Of a DNA stretch of 64,000 nt, positions 52,001-61,428 are shown one piece after another. Position 1 is the stretch's first letter. Every line of letters starts with the position of its first letter. The stretch comes from Pseudomonas mucoides (GTDB lineage: Bacteria > Pseudomonadota > Gammaproteobacteria > Pseudomonadales > Pseudomonadaceae). A program made the translations under genes and the position numbers. The notes beneath the pieces were generated by a model, which made no database searches, was not told where the DNA came from, and saw only the letters and a program-made list of their open reading frames with translations. The stretch lies in NCBI RefSeq assembly GCF_015461845.1, contig NZ_JACOPW010000003.1, forward strand, positions 1-64,000. The letters run 5' to 3'.

Positions 52001-52482
52001 TACACAGACGATCGTAGCAAGCTTCTGCCAAGCCCGGCTCCAAGCCGGGCTAATGGCATTTGCGTAAAACGCTTGATGCTTCACCGTCGAAGCCGCAGAT
52101 GCGACCGAGACAAATCTGCTTCACAGCGTCAGACCTGGCTCTTTTGCCAGCGGTGCACGTCTTTTCTGACGAGCCTTCCAAGGCTACTGACGAGCACACC
52201 CACTGATTCCTCTCACGACGATCAGCCCAAGGCACCTGCTTGCGTGCCCGCTTATTGAGCTATCCGAGGCCATCGACAGGCCGCAGCGGACTCAGCGCAA
52301 CACTTTCAAACAGTCGATTACTGATTGGTATTAACGTCAGTGGATTTTCGGCAGATACACTCCCCGATAGCGATTACGCAGACGACACCGGTCGAGCCGC
52401 ATCTTTTGCGCGCCTCAAGCAACGACCCACGTTCGGCCGCCCTTCGTTATAGGTCCCTTTCAGCGCAGATGACGAGAACGCC
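52001..52482 (+). other. rpsU-dnaG intergenic region, no gene
   Basis: 482 bases in which I see no coding gene. P. aeruginosa has a GatB/YqeY-domain gene at this place; no trace of it is visible here, as I recall is also the case in P. putida. The region holds the hairpin at 52031-52051 and must hold any internal dnaG promoter; ttaacgtcag-type AT-rich sequence near 52320 offers no clear boxes. Confidence 0.6.
52031..52051 (+). terminator. Perfect hairpin after rpsU (partial terminator?)
   Basis: AGCCCGGCT-cca-AGCCGGGCT, 31 bases past rpsU, with no T-run (taatggcattt). It resembles the leaky terminator between rpsU and dnaG in E. coli that keeps dnaG expression low. Confidence 0.6.
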
Positions 52483-54459
52483 ATGGCCGGGCTAATTCCC
52501 CAGAGCTTCATTGACGACCTTCTGAACCGCACCGACATCGTCGATGTGGTCAGCTCGCGCCTGCAAATGAAAAAGGCCGGCAAGAACTACACCGCTTGCT
52601 GCCCGTTCCACAAAGAGAAAACCCCGTCTTTCAGCGTCAGCCCTGACAAACAGTTCTATTACTGCTTCGGTTGCGGCGCTGGCGGAAACGCCCTCGGCTT
52701 CATGATGGACCACGACAACCTGGATTTCGTCCAGGCCGTTGAGGAACTGGCCAAAGCCGCCGGCATGGAAATCCCCCGCGAAGAAAGTGGCCGGCCGCAC
52801 AAACCGCGACAACCAACCGATTCGCCGCTGTATCCGCTGCTCACTGCCGCTGCCGATTTTTACCGTCAGGCACTGAAAAGCCATCCATCACGCAAAGCTG
52901 CAGTGGATTACCTGAAGGGCCGTGGACTGACGGGAGAGATCGCTCGCGACTTCGGCCTCGGCTTTGCTCCGCCAGGCTGGGACAACCTGTTCAAACACTT
53001 GAGCAGCGATACCCTGCAACAAAAAGCCATGGTCGACGCCGGCCTGCTGATCGAGAACGCCGAAACCGGCAAACGCTATGACCGCTTCCGCGATCGCGTG
53101 ATGTTCCCGATTCGTGACAGCCGCGGGCGCATCATCGCTTTCGGTGGCCGGGTACTGGGCGACGACAAGCCGAAATACCTGAACTCACCGGAAACCCCGG
53201 TATTCCATAAAGGCCAGGAACTCTACGGCCTTTATGAAGCGCGCAAGAACAACCGCAACCTCGACGAAATCATCGTCGTCGAAGGTTATATGGACGTCAT
53301 CGCCCTCGCCCAGCAAGGCTTGCGCAATGCCGTGGCGACCCTGGGCACCGCCACCAGCGAAGAGCATTTGAAGCGACTGTTTCGCGTCGTGCCTAACGTG
53401 CTGTTCTGTTTTGACGGCGACCAGGCCGGCCGCAATGCTGCCTGGCGCGCACTGGAAGCGACACTGCCCTGCCTGCAAGACGGGCGGCGCGCACGTTTCC
53501 TGTTCCTGCCGGAAGGCGAAGACCCGGATACGCTGGTCCGCTCCGAAGGCACGGATGCGTTCCGTGCGCGAATCAACCAGCACGCGCAGCCTTTGGCAGA
53601 TTATTTCTTCCAGCAGTTGACCGAAGAGTCGGACCCACGCTCGCTGGAGGGCAAAGCCCACATGGCCACCCTTGCCGCGCCGCTGATCGACAAAGTCCCG
53701 GGCGCGAACCTGCGCATCCTGATGCGTCAGCGCCTGACCGAAATTACCGGCCTCAGCGGCGAAGCGGTGAGCCAACTGGTGCAAAGTGCCCCTCAGGATG
53801 CGCCACCGGCATACGATCCGGGCATGGATTACGACGCCATGCCGGACTACAGCGACTACCATCAGCCGCAGTCACAAGATATGTATGTGCCGCAGCAGGA
53901 GTGGACGCCGAAGAAACCCGGCGCCAGCGGCAAGAAATGGGACAAGAAACCGTGGGACAAGAACGGCAAGCGCGCAGATCGTGACCAACCGAGCACCCCG
54001 CGCACACCGATTGCTGTCGAAGCGCCCACGCTGATCGCGCTGCGCACCCTCATTCATCATCCGGACCTGGCTGGCCGGGTAGAAACCGCCAACCATTTTG
54101 CCAATGAGAGCAATACCTACGCACAACTGCTCGTGGCCTTGATCGAGGCGGTGCAAAAAAATCCTAAGCTAAACTCAATTCAGCTAATGGCACGCTGGCA
54201 CGGGACCGAACAGGGACGATTACTCAAAGCATTGGCAGAAAAGGAATGGCTGATTGCAGGCGATAACCTTGAACAACAGTTTTTAGACACCATTACTAGG
54301 TTATCGGCCGCTCAACACACGGATAGCCTGGAAGTACTTATCAGGAAAGCCAGACAGCCGGGATTGACCCCGGAGGAAGCAAATCAGATCGCAAATCAGA
54401 TGCGCGACCTATTAAAACGCAATATGGCTGTATCAAACCCGACCTCAACTGGCGCGTGA
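52483..54459 (+). CDS. dnaG: DNA primase
   Basis: Makes RNA primers for replication. The 658-residue product has the zinc-binding domain (Cys40, His43, Cys61, Cys64), an RNA-polymerase basic core, the TOPRIM domain (VVEGYMDVIAL near 265-275 and FCFDGDQAG near 307), and a C-terminal DnaB-interaction domain. Between them, near 480-505, is a Lys/Trp/Asp-rich linker (KKWDKKPWDKNGKR) typical of pseudomonads. Followed by rpoD after 67 bases. Confidence 0.97.
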   Translation: MAGLIPQSFIDDLLNRTDIVDVVSSRLQMKKAGKNYTACCPFHKEKTPSFSVSPDKQFYYCFGCGAGGNALGFMMDHDNLDFVQAVEELAKAAGMEIPREESGRPHKPRQPTDSPLYPLLTAAADFYRQALKSHPSRKAAVDYLKGRGLTGEIARDFGLGFAPPGWDNLFKHLSSDTLQQKAMVDAGLLIENAETGKRYDRFRDRVMFPIRDSRGRIIAFGGRVLGDDKPKYLNSPETPVFHKGQELYGLYEARKNNRNLDEIIVVEGYMDVIALAQQGLRNAVATLGTATSEEHLKRLFRVVPNVLFCFDGDQAGRNAAWRALEATLPCLQDGRRARFLFLPEGEDPDTLVRSEGTDAFRARINQHAQPLADYFFQQLTEESDPRSLEGKAHMATLAAPLIDKVPGANLRILMRQRLTEITGLSGEAVSQLVQSAPQDAPPAYDPGMDYDAMPDYSDYHQPQSQDMYVPQQEWTPKKPGASGKKWDKKPWDKNGKRADRDQPSTPRTPIAVEAPTLIALRTLIHHPDLAGRVETANHFANESNTYAQLLVALIEAVQKNPKLNSIQLMARWHGTEQGRLLKALAEKEWLIAGDNLEQQFLDTITRLSAAQHTDSLEVLIRKARQPGLTPEEANQIANQMRDLLKRNMAVSNPTSTGA

Positions 54460-54526
54460 GGTCATAGCTCAGGTATAATCCTCGGCTTGTTTTTTGCCCG
54501 CCAAGACCTTCAGTGGATAGGGTGTT

Positions 54527-56374
54527 ATGTCCGGAAAAGCGCAACAGCAGTCTCGTATCAAAGAGTTGATCACACTTGGTCGTGAGCAGGGTTACCTGAC
54601 TTACGCGGAGGTCAACGACCACCTGCCGGAGGATATTTCAGATCCGGAACAGGTGGAAGACATCATCCGCATGATCAATGACATGGGGATCAACGTATTC
54701 GAGGTTGCGCCAGATAAGGATTCCCTTATGCTGGCCGACGCCGATACTGACGAAGCCGCGGCCGAAGAGGCAGCAGCAGCGTTGGCAGCGGTCGAGACCG
54801 ACATTGGTCGCACCACCGACCCAGTGCGCATGTACATGCGTGAAATGGGTACGGTAGAGCTCCTCACACGTGAAGGCGAAATCGAAATCGCCAAACGTAT
54901 TGAAGAGGGCATCCGTGAAGTGATGGGCGCAATTGCGCACTTCCCTGGCACGGTTGATCATATTCTCTCCGAGTACACTCGCGTCACCACCGAAGGTGGC
55001 CGCCTGTCCGACGTCCTGAGCGGTTATATCGACCCGGACGACGGCATTGCGCCGCCTGCTGCAGAAGTGCCACCGCCGATCGATCCGAAAGCCGTGAAAG
55101 CGGACGACGACACCGACGACGATGACGCCGAAGCAACGGATGACGAAGAAGAAGCCGAAAGCGGTCCGGATCCGGTCATCGCAGCCCAGCGTTTTGGCGC
55201 TGTCTCCGATCAGATGGAAATCACCCGCAAGGCGCTGAAAAAGCACGGTCGTGGCAATAAGCTGGCAATCGCCGAGCTGTTGATCCTGGCTGAGCTGTTC
55301 ATGCCGATCAAACTGGTTCCGAAGCAATTCGAAGGCCTGGTGGAGCGTGTTCGCAGTGCCCTGGATCGCCTGCGTCAGCAAGAGCGCGCGATCATGCAAC
55401 TTTGCGTTCGTGATGCCCGCATGCCGCGTGCCGACTTCCTGCGCCAGTTCCCGGGCAATGAAGTTGACGAAAGCTGGACCGATGCACTGGCCAAAGGCAA
55501 AAGCAAATACGCTGAAGCCATTGGTCGCCTGCAGCCGGACATCATTCGTTGCCAGCAGAAGCTGACCGCGCTGGAAACCGAAACCGGTTTGACGATCGCC
55601 GAGATCAAGGACATCAACCGTCGCATGTCGATCGGTGAGGCCAAGGCCCGCCGCGCGAAGAAAGAGATGGTTGAAGCGAACTTGCGTCTGGTGATCTCCA
55701 TCGCCAAGAAGTACACCAACCGTGGTCTGCAATTCCTCGATCTGATCCAGGAAGGCAACATCGGTTTGATGAAAGCGGTAGACAAGTTCGAATACCGCCG
55801 CGGCTACAAATTCTCGACTTATGCCACCTGGTGGATCCGTCAGGCGATCACTCGCTCGATCGCCGACCAGGCCCGCACCATCCGTATTCCGGTGCATATG
55901 ATCGAGACGATCAACAAGCTCAACCGTATTTCCCGGCAGATGTTGCAGGAAATGGGTCGCGAACCGACCCCGGAAGAGCTGGGCGAACGCATGGAAATGC
56001 CTGAGGACAAGATCCGCAAGGTATTGAAGATCGCTAAAGAGCCGATCTCCATGGAAACCCCGATCGGTGATGACGAAGACTCCCATCTGGGTGACTTCAT
56101 CGAAGACTCGACCATGCAGTCGCCAATCGATGTCGCCACCGTTGAGAGCCTTAAAGAAGCGACTCGCGAAGTCCTGTCCGGCCTCACTGCCCGTGAAGCC
56201 AAGGTTCTGCGCATGCGCTTCGGTATCGACATGAATACCGACCACACCCTTGAGGAGGTTGGTAAACAGTTCGACGTGACCCGTGAACGGATTCGTCAGA
56301 TCGAAGCCAAGGCACTGCGCAAGCTGCGCCACCCGACGAGAAGCGAGCATTTGCGCTCCTTCCTCGACGAGTAA
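54527..56374 (+). CDS. rpoD: RNA polymerase sigma factor RpoD (sigma70)
   Basis: Housekeeping sigma factor. The 615-residue product has region 1.1 (1-80), region 1.2 [11 protein letters not shown] near 96-106, an acidic non-conserved region (near 185-210), region 2 with the -10-binding helix [20 protein letters not shown] near 428-447, region 3, and region 4 with [19 protein letters not shown] near the C-terminus for the -35. Full length for the genus. Confidence 0.98.
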   Translation: MSGKAQQQSRIKELITLGREQGYLTYAEVNDHLPEDISDPEQVEDIIRMINDMGINVFEVAPDKDSLMLADADTDEAAAEEAAAALAAVETDIGRTTDPVRMYMREMGTVELLTREGEIEIAKRIEEGIREVMGAIAHFPGTVDHILSEYTRVTTEGGRLSDVLSGYIDPDDGIAPPAAEVPPPIDPKAVKADDDTDDDDAEATDDEEEAESGPDPVIAAQRFGAVSDQMEITRKALKKHGRGNKLAIAELLILAELFMPIKLVPKQFEGLVERVRSALDRLRQQERAIMQLCVRDARMPRADFLRQFPGNEVDESWTDALAKGKSKYAEAIGRLQPDIIRCQQKLTALETETGLTIAEIKDINRRMSIGEAKARRAKKEMVEANLRLVISIAKKYTNRGLQFLDLIQEGNIGLMKAVDKFEYRRGYKFSTYATWWIRQAITRSIADQARTIRIPVHMIETINKLNRISRQMLQEMGREPTPEELGERMEMPEDKIRKVLKIAKEPISMETPIGDDEDSHLGDFIEDSTMQSPIDVATVESLKEATREVLSGLTAREAKVLRMRFGIDMNTDHTLEEVGKQFDVTRERIRQIEAKALRKLRHPTRSEHLRSFLDE

Positions 56375-56380
56375 TAACAG

Positions 56381-56406
56381 AACCCCCGGCCCAGGCCGGG
56401 GGTTTT
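56381..56406 (+). terminator. Intrinsic terminator of rpoD
   Basis: CCCCCGGCC and GGCCGGGGG form a tight stem followed by TTTTGCTT, six bases after the rpoD stop. Confidence 0.93.
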
Positions 56407-56496
56407 GCTTTATGCAGATTAAATCCCTCGCACCTCCCCCCTGCCGCCTAGCCCGTCTACACTCGAAGCATTCCCCCGAGCCATAACGAGACCGTT

Positions 56497-59400
56497 ATGC
56501 CCAGACTGCCGACCGTGCTTTTTTTGCTGTCGCTGATGACCTGGACCGCAACGGCTGGCGCGCTGACTCTGACTGATGACGAACGTAGCTGGCTGACCGC
56601 ACACCCGGATTTGCGCCTGGGCGTGGACGCGTCGTGGCCGCCATTTGAGTTCCGCGATGAACAGGGCCGCTATCAGGGCCTGGCGGCGGACTACATCAAT
56701 GTGATCCGCCAACGCTTGGCCATCAATCTCACGCCCATCGAACCGGTCAGCTGGACAGTTGTGCTGGAACAGGCCAAGCAAGGCAAACTGGATATTTTAC
56801 CGGGCATCATGTCGACCCCGGAGCGCCAGTCGTACCTGTCGTTTACTCGCCCCTATCTCGACTTCCCCATTGTCATCCTGGCCCATGTCGGCGGCGCACA
56901 ACCACACAAACTCGAAGACCTTTACGGGCTGAAGATCGCCGTGGTGGAAAACTATGCGCCCCATGAGCTGTTGCGCACCCACCACCCCGACCTGAATCTG
57001 GTGCCGATGCCCAATGTGAGCTCGGCGTTGCAAGCATTGGCCACCGATGAAGTGGACGCGGTGGTGGGCGATCTTGCGTCCAGCGTCTGGAGCCTTCGCC
57101 AGCTCAAACTCGAAGGGCTTTATGTCAGCGGCGAAACCCCCTACCGCTATCAACTGGCAATGGCCGTGCCTCCCGGCAACAAGGTGTTGGTCGGCATTCT
57201 GGACAAAGTGCTGGCGGACATGAGCCCAAGTGAAATCAGCGCCATCCAGGAACATTGGGTGGGCAACGTCCTGGATCATCGAACCTTCTGGTCGGATTTA
57301 CTGGTCTACGGCTTGCCGGGGCTGCTGTTTCTGACGGTCATGCTGGCCGTGGTCATCCGGATCAACCGTCGACTGAGCTCTGAAATTGCGCGCCGGGTCG
57401 ACCTCGAACAGGAACTGCGCAGCAGCGAGTACCACTATCGCGGGCTGGTAGAGAGTTTGTCGGCCATCGCCTGGGAAGCACGGATCAGTGATTTCACCTA
57501 CAGCTACGTCTCACCCCATGCCGAAGAGCTCCTCGGTTATCCCCTGTCTCACTGGCTGATTCCGGGCTTCTGGCGCAACATCATCCACCCCGCGGACCTG
57601 ACCCGGGCGCAGGCTTTCTGCGATCACGAAGTACTGGCCGGGCGCGATCACAGCGTCGATTACCGGGTCATTACCGCTGATGGTCGCTGCCTGTGGGTGC
57701 GCGATATCGTCAGCCTGATCGAGCACGGCCATGAACCGATCATGCGCGGGCTGATGATCGATATCAGTGATGCCAAGCGCACAGAAGAAGCGTTGAGTCT
57801 GTCCGAGCAAAAATTTGCTTCGGTCTTCCAGCAATGCCCGGACATTCTGGTGATCGCCCGACTGTCCGACGGCTGCCTGCTGGAAGTGAACAAAGCGTTC
57901 GAAGAGCAAATCGGCCTCAGGGCCGAAGACGTCATCGGCCAGACCGCCACCGACCTCAACATCTGGGGCATTCCCGGCGTAGGGCCGGGTCTGTTGCAGC
58001 GATTGCAGGCCGGCAGCATCCGCAACCTGGAGATGCCTTTTCGCCGCAGTAACGGCCACGTGTTCACCGGCCTGATTTCCGCCGAGCCTTTCGATCTCGA
58101 CACCACCCCAGCCCTGGTGGTGGTGGTGCGCGATATCAGTCAGCTCAAGGAAACCCAGCAACAACTGCAAACCTCCGAAGAGAAATTTGCCAAGGCCTTC
58201 CACGCCTCCCCGGACGGATTGTTGTTGTCGCGCCAGAGCGACGGGTTGCTGCTGGAGGTCAATGAAGGTTTTAGCCGCATCACCGGCTTCAACAGTGCAA
58301 TGTCCGTTGATCGATCAGCCCTGGACCTCGGGATATGGGTCAACCTCAACGAACGCAAACAGATGCTCGACCTGTTGCACCGGGATGGCTTCGTCCGCGA
58401 TTTCAGTTGCCACATCCGCCGCAGCGACGGGCAAATTCGTCTCTGCGAAGTGTCGAGCCGTCCTTTGCCTATTGGCGATGAAGACTGCATGTTGACCATT
58501 GCCCGGGACATCACCGAGCGGCACCTGATGCAGGAAAAGCTGCAACAGGCCGCCACCGTGTTCGAAAGCACGGCCGAGGGTGTGCTGATCACCGACACTC
58601 AACAGCACATCAGCGCCGTCAATCGCGCGTTTACCGAGATTACCGGCTACAGCGAGAGCGAAGCACTGGGCCACACCCCTCGCCTGCTTGCCTCGGGCCT
58701 TCACGACAGCGCGTTTTATGCGGCGATGTGGCACCAACTGACTGCAGAAGGCCACTGGCAAGGCGAAATCTCCAACCGCCGCAAGAATGGCGAGCTATAC
58801 CCGAGCTGGCTGACCATCAGCGCCGTGCGCAACCGGGACAAGTTCATCACCCACTTTGTAGCGGTGTTCGCCGACATTTCCAGCCTCAAACACGCTCAGG
58901 CCAAACTCGATTACCAGGCGCATCACGACCCGTTGACCGGCCTGCCAAACCGCACACTGTTCGAGAGCCGACTGCAGACCGCCCTAAACACCCAACAGGA
59001 GAATGGTGGCCAGGGCGCCGTGCTGTTCCTCGACCTGGACCGCTTCAAACACATCAACGACAGCCTCGGCCACCCGGTCGGCGACCTGCTGCTCAAAGGC
59101 ATCGCGGTGCGCCTCAAGGAGCAGTTACGCGATATCGATACCGTCGCGCGCCTGGGCGGTGACGAATTCATCATCTTGCTGCCGGGCCTGCAACAGAACA
59201 GTGATGCCGACAACATCGCGACGAAGTTGCTCAATTGCTTCGGGGCACCGTTCCAGGCCGGTGAACACGAGTTTTTCATCAGCGCCAGTATTGGCACCAG
59301 CCTGTACCCCAAGGACGGCTGCGACGTCGCCACCCTGGTCAAGAACGCCGACGCCGCGATGTACCGCTCCAAGGCCAAGGGACGAAACCGGGTCGAAAGC

Positions 59401-60243
59401 TACACGCGCGACCTCACCGCACAGGCCAGCGAACGCGTGGCCCTGGAACATGAATTACGCCGCGCCATCGAGCGCAACGAACTGTTCTTGCACTACCAAC
59501 CGAAAATCAGCCTCGACGACCATCGACTGGTCGGCGCCGAAGCGCTGATTCGCTGGCATCACCCGACCTTCGGCATGGTGCCGCCAGAACACTTCATTCC
59601 CCTGGCCGAAGAAAACGGCATGATTCTGCAAATCGGCGACTGGGTGCTCGAAACCGCCTGCCGGCAAATGAACGAGTGGAATCAAGTGTATGAATGCCTC
59701 GGCCCGCTCTCGGTCAACCTCGCAGGCGCCCAATTGCGTCAACCCAACCTGCTGGGACGGATCGAGCAACTGCTCAAGGACAGCCATCTGCAGCCCGGTT
59801 TTCTGCAACTGGAGATTACCGAAAACTTCATCATGAGCCAGGCCGAAGAAGCGCTCGAGGTGTTGCACCAACTCAAACAGCTGGGCGTGCAACTGGCCAT
59901 CGACGACTTCGGTACGGGCTATTCATCCTTGAGCTACCTCAAGCGCCTGCCGCTGGATATTCTCAAGATCGATCAATCGTTCGTCCGCGGCCTGCCTGAC
60001 GATCCGCATGATGCAGCCATCGTTCGCGCGATCATCGCCCTGGGCCGCAGCATGCAATTTACCGTCATCGCCGAGGGTGTGGAGACCCTGGCCCAACAGG
60101 AATTCCTCGCCGCCGAAGGCTGCGAACAGATCCAGGGTTACATCGTGAGTCCGCCTCTTCCCGCCGACGAATTCGCCGCGACGTTTCTTCGTATGGCCGT
60201 ATCGGATTTTTCGGATAGCACAGCCGAGAAACCGTCGCTATAA
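56497..60243 (+). CDS. rmcA: RmcA-like SBP-PAS-GGDEF-EAL c-di-GMP enzyme
   Basis: Membrane-bound c-di-GMP signalling protein of 1248 residues. A signal/anchor (1-22) precedes a periplasmic family-3 solute-binding domain (about 28-255), a membrane helix near 270-290 and four PAS-like modules (about 305-430, 435-555, 560-680 and 690-800). A GGDEF domain (intact GGDEF at about 887-891) and an EAL domain (EALIRW at about 1015-1020, with DDFGTGYSS and LKIDQSFV) follow. In P. aeruginosa the gene after rpoD (PA0575, rmcA) encodes a protein of this layout that responds to redox-active phenazines and lowers c-di-GMP. Both catalytic signatures are intact here. Confidence 0.9.
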   Translation: MPRLPTVLFLLSLMTWTATAGALTLTDDERSWLTAHPDLRLGVDASWPPFEFRDEQGRYQGLAADYINVIRQRLAINLTPIEPVSWTVVLEQAKQGKLDILPGIMSTPERQSYLSFTRPYLDFPIVILAHVGGAQPHKLEDLYGLKIAVVENYAPHELLRTHHPDLNLVPMPNVSSALQALATDEVDAVVGDLASSVWSLRQLKLEGLYVSGETPYRYQLAMAVPPGNKVLVGILDKVLADMSPSEISAIQEHWVGNVLDHRTFWSDLLVYGLPGLLFLTVMLAVVIRINRRLSSEIARRVDLEQELRSSEYHYRGLVESLSAIAWEARISDFTYSYVSPHAEELLGYPLSHWLIPGFWRNIIHPADLTRAQAFCDHEVLAGRDHSVDYRVITADGRCLWVRDIVSLIEHGHEPIMRGLMIDISDAKRTEEALSLSEQKFASVFQQCPDILVIARLSDGCLLEVNKAFEEQIGLRAEDVIGQTATDLNIWGIPGVGPGLLQRLQAGSIRNLEMPFRRSNGHVFTGLISAEPFDLDTTPALVVVVRDISQLKETQQQLQTSEEKFAKAFHASPDGLLLSRQSDGLLLEVNEGFSRITGFNSAMSVDRSALDLGIWVNLNERKQMLDLLHRDGFVRDFSCHIRRSDGQIRLCEVSSRPLPIGDEDCMLTIARDITERHLMQEKLQQAATVFESTAEGVLITDTQQHISAVNRAFTEITGYSESEALGHTPRLLASGLHDSAFYAAMWHQLTAEGHWQGEISNRRKNGELYPSWLTISAVRNRDKFITHFVAVFADISSLKHAQAKLDYQAHHDPLTGLPNRTLFESRLQTALNTQQENGGQGAVLFLDLDRFKHINDSLGHPVGDLLLKGIAVRLKEQLRDIDTVARLGGDEFIILLPGLQQNSDADNIATKLLNCFGAPFQAGEHEFFISASIGTSLYPKDGCDVATLVKNADAAMYRSKAKGRNRVESYTRDLTAQASERVALEHELRRAIERNELFLHYQPKISLDDHRLVGAEALIRWHHPTFGMVPPEHFIPLAEENGMILQIGDWVLETACRQMNEWNQVYECLGPLSVNLAGAQLRQPNLLGRIEQLLKDSHLQPGFLQLEITENFIMSQAEEALEVLHQLKQLGVQLAIDDFGTGYSSLSYLKRLPLDILKIDQSFVRGLPDDPHDAAIVRAIIALGRSMQFTVIAEGVETLAQQEFLAAEGCEQIQGYIVSPPLPADEFAATFLRMAVSDFSDSTAEKPSL

Positions 60244-60258
60244 TCCGCGGCCTACTGA

Positions 60259-60335
60259 GGGCCTATAGCTCAGTTGGTTAGAGCAGAGGACTCATAATCC
60301 TTTGGTCCACGGTTCAAGTCCGTGTGGGCCCACCA
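60259..60335 (+). tRNA. tRNA-Ile2 (anticodon CAT, lysidine-modified)
   Basis: 77 bases with a complete cloverleaf: acceptor GGGCCTA/TGGGCCC, D-arm GCTC..GAGC, anticodon loop CTCATAA (anticodon CAT at 60293-60295), T-arm CACGG-TTCAAGT-CCGTG, discriminator A and encoded CCA. The extra loop TGGTC and T-loop TTCAAGT match tRNA-Ile2 of E. coli rather than elongator tRNA-Met, so C34 should become lysidine (TilS) to read AUA. Its 3' end faces the accessory region. Confidence 0.93.
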
Positions 60336-61193
60336 AACAAATCAAGGGGTTACGCTCGTCACCCCTTCTCAACTGAAACTGCCATCAATCACCGGTCAAT
60401 CACCACGACTGAAATCGTGACCGGCGAACTTGGCATATCGTGATCATCAGCAGCAACTTTTGCTTTGCCCCCCCTTCGCCGATGCTAAATCCCCCAGAAC
60501 GGCGAGCGGTAGCTTGTGAGCTGAGATTGACACCCACCCTTTGAAAACGACCACGATGAAACCGTCGAACGAGCTCGCGCGCGTACTGCTTAAGAAACTC
60601 TGAATGGTAATCGTGGATCGCAAGAAAAGTCAGAACGACTGAAATCTCGGATGATCAGACCACTTCGTTGCGCGATAAGCCCAAAGCGACCGACTAGGCG
60701 GCCACCACGATTCGCACCCTCTTTGAGGCAAGCAATTAGCCAGGCCAAAAAGCACGGTGCATCGTCGAGATCAGCGGGAGCACTACAAGAGAAACTTGAA
60801 CGCCGAAGCCAGGTAGAGGGGTAGTTTCCCACCCCCCATGTTACCTAGAACTCGAGCGCCAACTGAGTCCAAGGAGGGCTCCGAAAATGCTCACACACAC
60901 TTTCTCGATGCCCATAGCGAGTGCGGTTATAGGAGCTAACGTGGACTGTTCTTAGGTACTGCGGTGTGCGACGCCGAACACGTCGAGATTTGGTATCTCT
61001 CATGGCTGATTCCTTTAATAGAACGCCATAGCAAGAGTGTCGAGAACGAGTGCCAGCTATCCGCCAATAGCTTTTACGGTATTGTAATACTATACCTAAT
61101 AGCCCACACTTCGTTCACGACCCTTGCCACTGGCATTGGTTTAGTCGTTGCAGGGCTAGTACCGCCAAGTCTTCCCCCTACAACAACGCGATA
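60336..61193. other. Gene-poor stretch after tRNA-Ile2
   Basis: About 860 bases with no convincing gene on either strand. It begins with a hairpin AAGGGGT/ACCCCTT (60344-60367) that may end the tRNA transcript. Short open frames at 60590-60832 (minus, 80 codons) and from 60964 (plus, 88 codons, running through the terminator) show no recognisable family or ribosome site. AT-rich patches (near 61080-61110) and lack of genes suggest decayed or regulatory accessory DNA. I did not find a second copy of the tRNA 3' end. Confidence 0.55.
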
Positions 61194-61222
61194 CCCTGTC
61201 CCTCACGGGACGGGGTTTTTTT
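61194..61222 (+). terminator. Strong orphan intrinsic terminator
   Basis: CCCTGTCCC-tcac-GGGACGGGG followed by seven T. The 9-bp stem has one T-G pair. No recognised plus-strand gene ends before it, so the transcript it stops is unknown; it may be a short RNA or a leader starting near 60900. Confidence 0.85.
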
Positions 61223-61263
61223 GTGCCTAGCAATAAACCAAGCAACAAAATCTTTTTATTTAC

Positions 61264-61428
61264 TCACTCGTAGCTCATTACCTTACACATCAAGACAGCC
61301 CAGCAAGCAGGGGCTACTTCTGTAGCGCATGGTAGCAGCAAAGACCAGCCAGAGGGCAGCCAGACCGGCGCATCCGAGGAACACAACCGACAAGCCGCCG
61401 TGAATGAACAATCGCGATGACTATTCAT
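61264..61428 (-). CDS. Possible small protein downstream of the STAND-like gene
   Basis: Low-confidence. Two overlapping readings exist just after the large gene. A 54-codon frame starts at the ATG at 61428, overlaps the large gene's stop (gATGAATAG) and has AGAGGA five bases upstream. A 42-codon frame starting at TTG 61411 (to 61283) encodes one clear membrane helix (LSVVFLGCAGLAALWLVFAA). The first has the better ribosome site, the second the more protein-like sequence. If either is real, a small partner protein would be coupled to the large gene. Confidence 0.25.
   Translation of the reverse strand: MNSHRDCSFTAACRLCSSDAPVWLPSGWSLLLPCATEVAPACWAVLMCKVMSYE

Noticed and set aside
54638..56350. 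Minus-strand open frame (570 codons) opposite rpoD
   Set aside because: It is antisense to rpoD and has no protein-like features.
60259..60335. tRNA read as elongator tRNA-Met because of the CAT anticodon
   Set aside because: The extra loop and T-loop follow tRNA-Ile2, and the acceptor stem differs from tRNA-Met.
60590..60832. 80-codon minus-strand ORF after the tRNA
   Set aside because: No ribosome site or recognisable domain; composition gives no support for coding.
60964..61230. 88-codon plus-strand ORF starting with GTG
   Set aside because: Its end runs through the strong terminator at 61194-61222, there is no clear ribosome site, and no known family.
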